Positions 5,326-10,461 of a DNA stretch of 10,461 nucleotides are shown here, piece by piece. Each line of letters starts with the position of its first letter. The stretch's first letter is position 1. Position numbers and translations under genes: made by a program. The notes under the pieces are model-generated. The model did no database searches. It was not told the DNA's origin and saw nothing but the letters and a program-made list of their open reading frames with translations. The stretch comes from Desulfoprunum sp. Its GTDB lineage: Bacteria; Desulfobacterota; Desulfobulbia; Desulfobulbales; Desulfocapsaceae. The DNA lies in NCBI GenBank assembly GCA_030696435.1, contig JAUYSF010000371.1, forward strand, positions 1 to 10,461. The letters run 5' to 3'.

Positions 5326-6288
5326 TCAATTCCTTTTTGCCAAATGTGGTGTGGAGAGTGGCATCCCTGCCACCGTCATCAGTTTTGCCGGGTTGATGGG
5401 TTTTTTGTTTAGACAGACTTCGTAGTGCAGGTGGATTCCGGTGGTTCGACCGCTGTTGCCGACGAGGCCGATAATCTGGCCACGTTCGATTTGGTCACCT
5501 TTCTTGACCAGAAAGCGGTCGAGGTGAGCGAAGTTTGTGCTATACCCGTTGCCATGGTCGATGGTCACAAAGTTGCCGTAATTACCGTTAGGAGAGGCTT
5601 GGGTGATGATGCCGGCAGCTGTAGCAAAGACTTTTTCCCCACGTTTGGCCCGGATATCGAGTCCTGAATGATATGCCCCTTCACTGTTCAGAGGATCAAG
5701 GCGGGTACCGTATCCTGAGGTGACCTGGCCGATGACTGGTCTCCCGAGAGGAGTGAAACGGATGGTTTCAAGGTATTTGTCCGCCTTGAAGAGCAACTGA
5801 TCATGATCTGTCTTCTCGTTGGCGATGAAGGGGCCCCCACTGTTTTTTCTGGCATGGGAGCTTTCTTTAACCTTTATGCCAATGGAGTTTATAACGGTCT
5901 TTATATCTTCGCTGCGCTCGTTGAGTTCGGTGACGGCTGTAGCGAGAAGCTCTTCTTTTTCCTCGCTGAAGGAGGCCTCCTGTCGTGCTTTGGCAAGTTG
6001 CAAGTCGGCAACCTTGAGATCCATCTGGCGTTTCAGCTCCTCGGCGCTCTGCTGGTGCTCTGTCAGTAGATGGGTGCTTTGTTGCAGCTGGGTTTTAAGG
6101 TCGACTATCTGGCGGGAAGAAATCCGGTTAGTACTGTAGAGGCCGAGAGTGAAGGTGGAAGAGATGCACAAGCCGAGAAGAAAAAGGGTGAAGAAACTAC
6201 TGACAAGGGCAAAACTCCTCTTGCTTACAGGTACTCGAAGGGTCTTGCCGCTGTCACTGGTTATGATGAAGTAAAGGTGTTCGCTCAT
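5326..6288 (-). CDS. Membrane-anchored M23/LytM-family metallopeptidase
   Basis: 320 residues. Members of this family cleave peptide cross-links of peptidoglycan or activate amidases. The order is a short cytoplasmic N-terminus (MSEHLYFIITSDSG), one membrane helix at about residues 25-49, a coiled coil at about 55-135 rich in L, Q, E and K, a linker, and the LytM domain from about residue 180. The zinc ligands look complete: H207 and D211 in HSGLD, and H286-x-H288 in HLHYE, with the FAHLD histidine between them. It is therefore probably an active endopeptidase rather than a degenerate EnvC-type activator. The start is uncertain. ATG 6288 has AAGGA 10 bases upstream and begins where related proteins begin, while an in-frame GTG at 6324 would add 12 residues. 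It is the first gene of an operon with bactofilin, and the membrane anchor and coiled coil suit recruitment to a bactofilin scaffold on the cytoplasmic side. Confidence 0.92.
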   Translation of the reverse strand: MSEHLYFIITSDSGKTLRVPVSKRSFALVSSFFTLFLLGLCISSTFTLGLYSTNRISSRQIVDLKTQLQQSTHLLTEHQQSAEELKRQMDLKVADLQLAKARQEASFSEEKEELLATAVTELNERSEDIKTVINSIGIKVKESSHARKNSGGPFIANEKTDHDQLLFKADKYLETIRFTPLGRPVIGQVTSGYGTRLDPLNSEGAYHSGLDIRAKRGEKVFATAAGIITQASPNGNYGNFVTIDHGNGYSTNFAHLDRFLVKKGDQIERGQIIGLVGNSGRTTGIHLHYEVCLNKKPINPAKLMTVAGMPLSTPHLAKRN

Positions 6289-6358
6289 AAGCACATAATC
6301 CTTATCGGTTGGGTTTTGAACCACACGAATGCGTGCCGGCCAAAAGGAAGATATTGCA

Positions 6359-6371
6359 GGCCGAACCGGCC
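6359..6371. other. GC-rich hairpin in the peptidase leader
   Basis: GGCCG, AAC, CGGCC is a perfect 5-pair hairpin. A further GCCGGCC at 6335-6341 and a CCGG pair at 6367-6377 allow alternative pairings. It lies in the transcribed leader of the minus-strand operon if the promoter call is right. No T-run adjoins it on the minus strand. Confidence 0.4.
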
Positions 6372-6392
6372 TTCCGGAAAATTCTTCCCCTG

Positions 6393-6421
6393 TTTATACT
6401 CTTGACAATTAAATTATTCAA
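6393..6421 (-). promoter_or_regulatory. Probable promoter of the peptidase-bactofilin operon
   Basis: On the minus strand, TTGAAT (6421-6416), a 17-base spacer and TATAAA (6398-6393) match the sigma70 consensus at 4 and 5 of 6 positions. The start of transcription would be near 6386, giving a leader of about 98 bases to ATG 6288. Confidence 0.5.
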
Positions 6422-6469
6422 CAATAAAAGGACCAGTGTTCTTTCCATATGTACGTCCTTTCAATAAGT

Positions 6470-6496
6470 TAACAAGTTGTTATTATATGATAATAA
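6470..6496. promoter_or_regulatory. Two overlapping AT-rich palindromes
   Basis: TAACAA-G-TTGTTA (6470-6482) overlaps TTATTAT-ATG-ATAATAA (6480-6496); both are perfect inverted repeats. They lie between the divergent operons, where a regulator could act on either. The composition is so AT-rich that chance is a fair alternative. Confidence 0.3.
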
Positions 6497-6596
6497 ATTT
6501 TACCGCACTCCGATTATCCGAGTTCTATCCCAGTGTAATGGTATTGTTTCCGTACCAGATTTTTAAAGGGTTGGGATTGATGGAGCGAGTACAAGT

Positions 6597-8456
6597 GTGT
6601 CGGTTATGACGAATCTGCTTACCTGTCAATCGCTGGTGAAGGCCTATGGTGCCCGAACCCTCTTCCAGCATATAGATCTGGTGATCAATACTGGAGATCG
6701 GGTGGGCTTGATCGGACCCAATGGCTCCGGAAAATCGACACTCCTCAGGATTATCTGTGGTCTTGAAGAGGCCGATGGGGGACAAGTTCTCCGCCAAAAA
6801 CATGTCCGTCTCAGCTATCTCTCCCAGGAGGATACCTTTGTCGAAGAGGAGACAGCTGCTGAAAACCTCATGTTTGCTCTGAAAGAATCAGAATCGCAAC
6901 TCAGTGAAACCGAGCGATTCAACCGAGTGCACACCCTGTTGAGCCTTGCTGAATTTGCCGACAATACAGAACCGGTCCGGCTCCTCTCCGGTGGCTGGCG
7001 CAAGCGGCTGTCTATTTGCCGATCTCTTTTGGCGGCACCCGATATACTGGTCATGGATGAACCGACCAATCATCTCGATATTGAGGGCATCCTTTGGCTG
7101 GAGAGGCTGTTAAGCGGGGGGCTGGTGCAGGGGCCGGCGGCTTTTCTGGTGGTCAGTCACGATAGGCGATTCCTGGAAAATTGCACCAATCGGACTGTCG
7201 AGTTGTCTGCGGTATACCCCGACGGGCTTTTTCAGGTCAATGCTCCTTACTCACGTTTTTTGGAAGAACGCGAAGACTTTGTCGCACTGCAGCTCCAGGA
7301 GGAAGAGCGTTTGAGCAACAAGGTGCGTCGTGAGACCGAATGGCTGCGTCGGGGACCGAAAGCCAGGGCGACCAAGGCCAGGTATCGGATTGATGAGGCC
7401 TATAAACTCCAGGATGAACTGGCTCAGGTCAAGGCCAGGAACCGGGCCTCTTCGACGGTGCAGATTGATTTTGAGGCAACAGGCCGCAAGACGAGAAAGC
7501 TGCTTGAGGCCACCGGTCTTACGAAGGCTTTTGGCGAGCGGATGCTCTTTACCGACCTTGATATCACCCTTGCGCCCGGTAGCCGCATCGGTCTTCTCGG
7601 CAGAAATGGCTGTGGAAAATCGACTTTGATGCAGATTATTGCTGCCTCGGCTAACAGCACCGGTCCTTTTGCTGATGAAGGCGAGCTCAGGCTAGCCGAT
7701 AAAGTCCGGATTGTCAGTTTTGACCAGAGGCGGGAGCAGATCAATCCGCTTCTGTCTCTGAGAAGGGCACTGGCCCCCGATGGCGATGCCGTTGTCTACC
7801 AGGGCCGTTCCTTGCATGTGGTTTCCTGGGCCAAAAAATTCCTCTTTCGGGTCGACCAACTGGAAACCCCGGTTAGCCAGCTTTCCGGGGGCGAGCAGGC
7901 CCGTATCCTCATTGCCGGTTTAATGCGGCAGCCGGCCGATATCCTGTTGCTTGACGAACCAACGAATGATCTTGATATACCATCTCTTGATGTCCTGGAA
8001 GAGAGTCTACGTGAATTTGCCGGGGCCTTGATCCTCGTTACCCATGATCGTTTCCTCCTTGATCGGGTTTGTGACCAGATCCTTGGTTTTGATGGAAAGG
8101 GAGGGGTAACCTGGTATGCCGATTATGAGCAGTGGTTGTTGCATATGCGGGATTTGGAAAAAACCACATGGCCTGATCAGAAAGTCGAAAGAACTGCAGA
8201 GGGTAAAGGTGAAGTCGTCAAGAAAAAGACCGGCAGGCTCTCCTATCTCGATCAGAGGGAATATGACCAGATGGAGGGGCGGATATCGGCGGCCGAATCC
8301 CTGCAGGAAGAATTGCAACGCACCATGGAGTTGCCCGAGACGGTTGCCGATCCAGCCCGTTTAACGGAGTCCTGGCAGAGTCTGGAAGAGGTCGGTCGGG
8401 AGATCGAGATCCTCTATGCCCGTTGGGATGAACTGGAGGAGAAAAAGAAAGGATAG
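6597..8456 (+). CDS. uup: ABC-F family ATPase, Uup type
   Basis: 619 residues, close to the roughly 635 of E. coli Uup. ABC-F proteins are soluble twin-ATPase proteins without membrane domains that act on ribosomes. Uup is linked to DNA-transposition and replication phenotypes and to ribosome function. ATPase 1 has GPNGSGKST (40-48), LSGGW (130-134) and MDEPTNHLD with D154 and E155. A charged helical linker follows at about 215-300 (YSRFLEEREDF, then RRETEWLRRGPKARATKAR). ATPase 2 has GRNGCGKST (335-343), LSGGEQ (429-434) and DEPTNDLD with D453 and E454. The C-terminal coiled coil at about 540-615 separates Uup from shorter ABC-F relatives. The start is unsure: GTG 6597 has GGAG 11 bases upstream, while ATG 6606, three codons later, has no near ribosome site. 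It is probably a separate unit from the downstream phosphoesterase, which lies 190 bases away. Confidence 0.93.
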   Translation: MSVMTNLLTCQSLVKAYGARTLFQHIDLVINTGDRVGLIGPNGSGKSTLLRIICGLEEADGGQVLRQKHVRLSYLSQEDTFVEEETAAENLMFALKESESQLSETERFNRVHTLLSLAEFADNTEPVRLLSGGWRKRLSICRSLLAAPDILVMDEPTNHLDIEGILWLERLLSGGLVQGPAAFLVVSHDRRFLENCTNRTVELSAVYPDGLFQVNAPYSRFLEEREDFVALQLQEEERLSNKVRRETEWLRRGPKARATKARYRIDEAYKLQDELAQVKARNRASSTVQIDFEATGRKTRKLLEATGLTKAFGERMLFTDLDITLAPGSRIGLLGRNGCGKSTLMQIIAASANSTGPFADEGELRLADKVRIVSFDQRREQINPLLSLRRALAPDGDAVVYQGRSLHVVSWAKKFLFRVDQLETPVSQLSGGEQARILIAGLMRQPADILLLDEPTNDLDIPSLDVLEESLREFAGALILVTHDRFLLDRVCDQILGFDGKGGVTWYADYEQWLLHMRDLEKTTWPDQKVERTAEGKGEVVKKKTGRLSYLDQREYDQMEGRISAAESLQEELQRTMELPETVADPARLTESWQSLEEVGREIEILYARWDELEEKKKG

Positions 8457-8646
8457 TATTCAGGTGTGCTGCCATCTTCTCGGAAGAGACGACCTCCGCG
8501 CTGCGAATCCTCATATCAGGTGGTGCTCCGGGGGTGTTGACACTCTGCGATAAAAGGCTTGCCCGGCGAGAGGCATTTGTTCTAAACTGAAAAGAGTCCT
8601 CCTGAAGCATCCTGGTGGATGCCCAATCGAGCAAAATACGGAAAAA
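8457..8646 (+). other. Spacer between uup and the phosphoesterase with a weak promoter candidate
   Basis: There is no convincing terminator for uup. A hairpin GCATCC-TGGT-GGATGC at 8607-8622 lies 24 bases before the phosphoesterase start and has no T-run. A weak promoter reading is TTGCCC (8559-8564), 18 bases, TAAACT (8583-8588). The TTGACA at 8537-8542 has no -10 at a useful distance. Confidence 0.3.
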
Positions 8647-9372
8647 ATGCGACTGGCAATCCTCTCTGATATTCATGGCAACCTTGAGGCATTTCAATCT
8701 GTAACTGTCGATATTGAGAGGCAGAGACTGGATGGGGTGGTCTGTCTGGGCGATATGATTGGCTACGGCCCTGACCCTGAAGAGGTCGTCCGGGGGGTGC
8801 AGGAACTGCAGTGTAAGACGGTACTTGGTAATCATGAGGCGGCCGTGCTTGCTGAAAAGGCCAGGAACTGGATGAATTTTCAGGCCCGTGAAAACAGTAT
8901 CAGGACGGAACTGCTTCTTTCCCAGGGGAGCCTGACCTATTTCATGAGCCTACCGCGATTCCTGCATTCTGGTGAGGCCTGGTTTGTGCACGGCTATCCT
9001 CCCGATTCTGTTTTCGCCTATCTCTTCAACCAGCCGGATCGCAAGATAGAAGACCTCTTTGTTGCATCCGGGGTCTCGCTCTATTTCGTTGGACATACAC
9101 ATGATCTGCAGTTGATCTGGCAGGAGCAGGGGGAGGTGTATCGCAGGCCTCTGGCTGAGGGCCGGATGGTTCTTACGAAAGACCGGAAATATATCATCAA
9201 TGCCGGCAGCGTTGGCCAACCCCGTGACGGAGATAACCGAGCCAAGTACCTAATATGGGACAGCGAGACCTGGACGCTGGAGACGCTGTTCATCCCCTAT
9301 GACTTCAAGAGCACGATCAGAAAAATCCATGCGCGTGGTTTTCCCGAAGTCTACGCTGAACGGTTGCGTTAA
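8647..9372 (+). CDS. Metallophosphoesterase, YfcE/MJ0936-like or ApaH-related
   Basis: 241 residues. This is a calcineurin-like two-metal phosphoesterase with the full metal-binding set: SDIHGN (D8, H10), GDMIGYGP (D36), GNHE (N62, H63), VHG (H114-115 region) and GHTH (H150, H152). The proline-rich run YGPDPEEV after the second motif is typical of the bacterial group annotated as phosphodiesterases or ApaH-related phosphatases. It is longer than E. coli YfcE (about 184 residues) because of an insert at about 75-110 and a C-terminal tail. No signal peptide is seen, so it is cytoplasmic. ATG 8647 is preceded only by a weak GGA. The following kinase starts 2 bases after its stop, so the two are co-transcribed. 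That suggests, but does not show, that it acts on phosphoproteins or on a nucleotide linked to the kinase. The substrate is unknown. Confidence 0.9.
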   Translation: MRLAILSDIHGNLEAFQSVTVDIERQRLDGVVCLGDMIGYGPDPEEVVRGVQELQCKTVLGNHEAAVLAEKARNWMNFQARENSIRTELLLSQGSLTYFMSLPRFLHSGEAWFVHGYPPDSVFAYLFNQPDRKIEDLFVASGVSLYFVGHTHDLQLIWQEQGEVYRRPLAEGRMVLTKDRKYIINAGSVGQPRDGDNRAKYLIWDSETWTLETLFIPYDFKSTIRKIHARGFPEVYAERLR

Positions 9373-9374
9373 CC

Positions 9375-10461
9375 ATGAAAACACTGGGCAGATATGAAAT
9401 AGTCGGTCGTCTCGGTCGGGGTGGAATGAGCACGGTTTATAAGGCGAAGGCGCCAATTACCGGCAGGATCGTCGCCATCAAGGTCCTTGACCCCCGAGAC
9501 GAGCTCTTCGCGCATCTGGCCGGTGCGGAGCGTCTCAGACAGATCTTTCTCGAAGAGGCCAGAATTATGGGGGAAATTTCCCATGCCCATGTCGCAAAGG
9601 TCGTAGACTGTGATGAGGACCATGGACTTCCCTTTATTGTTCTGGAATACTTTGCCCATTCGCTTGGCAACTTCATCGGTGAGTCGTACCGGGTGGAGCA
9701 GCCATCCCGAGCCATTTCGGTGGCCAAGACCAGTTTCTATATTCTTCAAGCCCTGAAAGGTCTGGAAAGGCTCCACTTCTCCGGGATCGTCCACAGGGAT
9801 ATCAAGCCTTTCAACCTGATGATTACCAATGATGATCGGATTAAGATTATCGATTTCGGTCTCTCGCGCATCCGCGGCGAGGAGAAAATGAAGATCCCCG
9901 GCCTGCACGTGGGTTCTCCCTTTTATGCAGCGCCAGAGCAGGAGGTTCATCCGGAGACGGCGGATGAACGGGCGGATCTCTACAGCCTGGGGGTTTTGGC
10001 CTACCGGATGTTGACCGGTCACCTGCCCGACACGGCAAATGGCCGCCTGCAGCCACCGAGTTGCTATCGCCATGATCTGAACAGGGCCTGGGATGAGCTG
10101 ATCGCAAAGAGCATGGCGGTGCAACCAGCCCGAAGATTTGCCACTGCTGAGCAGATGCGGCTGAGATTTGAGGAGGTGTATGCCGATTGGACCAAAGAGT
10201 CAGAGGTGGGATGCCGCTTTACAGAAGATGTCTGTGATCCGGAAGAGCACAGGCCGATCAGGACGGATCCGATGCGGATTATGTACAAGGATGCACGAGA
10301 GATTCTGGGCCTTGATCAACTCATGCGTCCGGAGCACTATTATCGCCAAAATCTTGAAACACTTGACTTGCATCATGTCCGAGATACGCACACCGGTCTC
10401 CTGTGGCAGTCGAGGGGGGCGGGATTTACCCTCGACTGGAGGCAGGCGAGTGAATATGTAG
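9375..10461 (+). CDS. Hanks-type Ser/Thr protein kinase with start of a DUF1566-like domain, truncated by the window edge
   Basis: 362 codons are visible with no stop before the window end. The kinase domain is complete at about residues 7-270: glycine loop GRLGRGGMSTVY (11-22), lysine K36 in VAIK, C-helix glutamate at E60 or E61, HRDIKPFN (140-147), DFG (160-162), activation loop GSPFYAAPE ending at APE 186-188, and DLYSLGVLAYRMLTG. All catalytic residues are present, so it should be active. After a roughly 60-residue linker, VRDTHTGLLWQ followed by DWRQASEYV resembles the beginning of a DUF1566 (Lcl-type) domain, whose signature is D-x-x-TGLxW. No membrane helix is visible between kinase and tail, so at least this part is cytoplasmic, unlike PknB-type receptors. 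ATG 9375 lies 2 bases after the phosphoesterase stop, has no obvious ribosome site and is probably translationally coupled. The kinase call is firm; the DUF1566 assignment rests on a short stretch. Confidence 0.93.
   Translation, partial: MKTLGRYEIVGRLGRGGMSTVYKAKAPITGRIVAIKVLDPRDELFAHLAGAERLRQIFLEEARIMGEISHAHVAKVVDCDEDHGLPFIVLEYFAHSLGNFIGESYRVEQPSRAISVAKTSFYILQALKGLERLHFSGIVHRDIKPFNLMITNDDRIKIIDFGLSRIRGEEKMKIPGLHVGSPFYAAPEQEVHPETADERADLYSLGVLAYRMLTGHLPDTANGRLQPPSCYRHDLNRAWDELIAKSMAVQPARRFATAEQMRLRFEEVYADWTKESEVGCRFTEDVCDPEEHRPIRTDPMRIMYKDAREILGLDQLMRPEHYYRQNLETLDLHHVRDTHTGLLWQSRGAGFTLDWRQASEYV

Larger units (their letters stand above)
6289..6596. other. Divergent intergenic region between the peptidase operon and uup
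   Basis: About 308 bases hold a minus-strand promoter candidate at 6393-6421, a GC-rich hairpin cluster at 6335-6378 in the likely peptidase leader, and two adjacent AT palindromes at 6470-6496. The uup promoter should lie in the right half. The best reading, TTAACA (6469-6474), 16 bases, TAATAA (6491-6496), is weak. The leftmost 36 bases (6289-6324) are coding if the GTG start of the peptidase is used. Confidence 0.5.

Noticed and set aside
8537..8543. A third TTGACAC copy before the phosphoesterase
   Set aside because: There is no matching GTGTCAA half and no -10 at promoter spacing, so it is probably a chance match.
8218..8835. 205-codon minus-strand frame over the uup end and phosphoesterase start
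   Set aside because: It is antisense to two clear genes and its product is rich in R, P and S, as expected for a shadow frame.

Overview
The window most likely comes from a dissimilatory sulfur-metabolising deltaproteobacterium (Desulfobacterota), possibly a member of the Desulfobulbales. The anchor for this is a stand-alone dsrC with the two-cysteine C-terminal arm (CKMAGLPKPTGCV) of sulfite-reducing organisms. The rest is ordinary Gram-negative chromosome: PpiD, Uup, bactofilin plus LytM peptidase, and a Hanks-type kinase. Genus-level placement is a guess. There are no rRNA, tRNA, CRISPR or insertion-sequence features that I can see.

Layout, left to right. (1) The 5' part of a minus-strand gene of unknown function runs off the left edge (1-384). 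(2) A 407-base gap carries two perfect palindromes sharing the core TTGACAC-N-GTGTCAA, centred 32 bases apart. It leads into a plus-strand gene (792-1607) for a serine-recombinase-like protein that has lost almost all of its catalytic residues. (3) ppiD lies on the minus strand (1677-3572), convergent with the recombinase-like gene, whose likely terminator sits inside the ppiD 3' end. (4) A 600-base gap holds an unexplained plus-strand terminator-like hairpin and the dsrC promoter. It is followed by dsrC (4173-4493) and a strong hairpin terminator. (5) A minus-strand operon, transcribed right to left, encodes a membrane-anchored LytM/M23 peptidase (5326-6288), a bactofilin (4871-5323) and a small zinc-ribbon-like protein (4603-4878). 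A good candidate promoter lies at 6393-6421. (6) On the plus strand are an ABC-F ATPase of the Uup type (6597-8456), a metallophosphoesterase (8647-9372) and, 2 bases later, a Ser/Thr protein kinase (9375 to the right edge). The kinase continues into what looks like a DUF1566-type domain.

How the genes work together. The peptidase and bactofilin form a recognisable cell-shape or peptidoglycan-remodelling pair, with the zinc-ribbon protein as an uncharacterised, translationally coupled third partner. The phosphoesterase and kinase are almost certainly co-transcribed and may form a phosphorylation/dephosphorylation pair. DsrC is the sulfur-carrier partner of dissimilatory sulfite reductase and has its own transcription unit. 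The least ordinary feature is the catalytically dead recombinase homologue behind twin palindromes. It looks more like a DNA-binding regulator than an enzyme, but that is inference.
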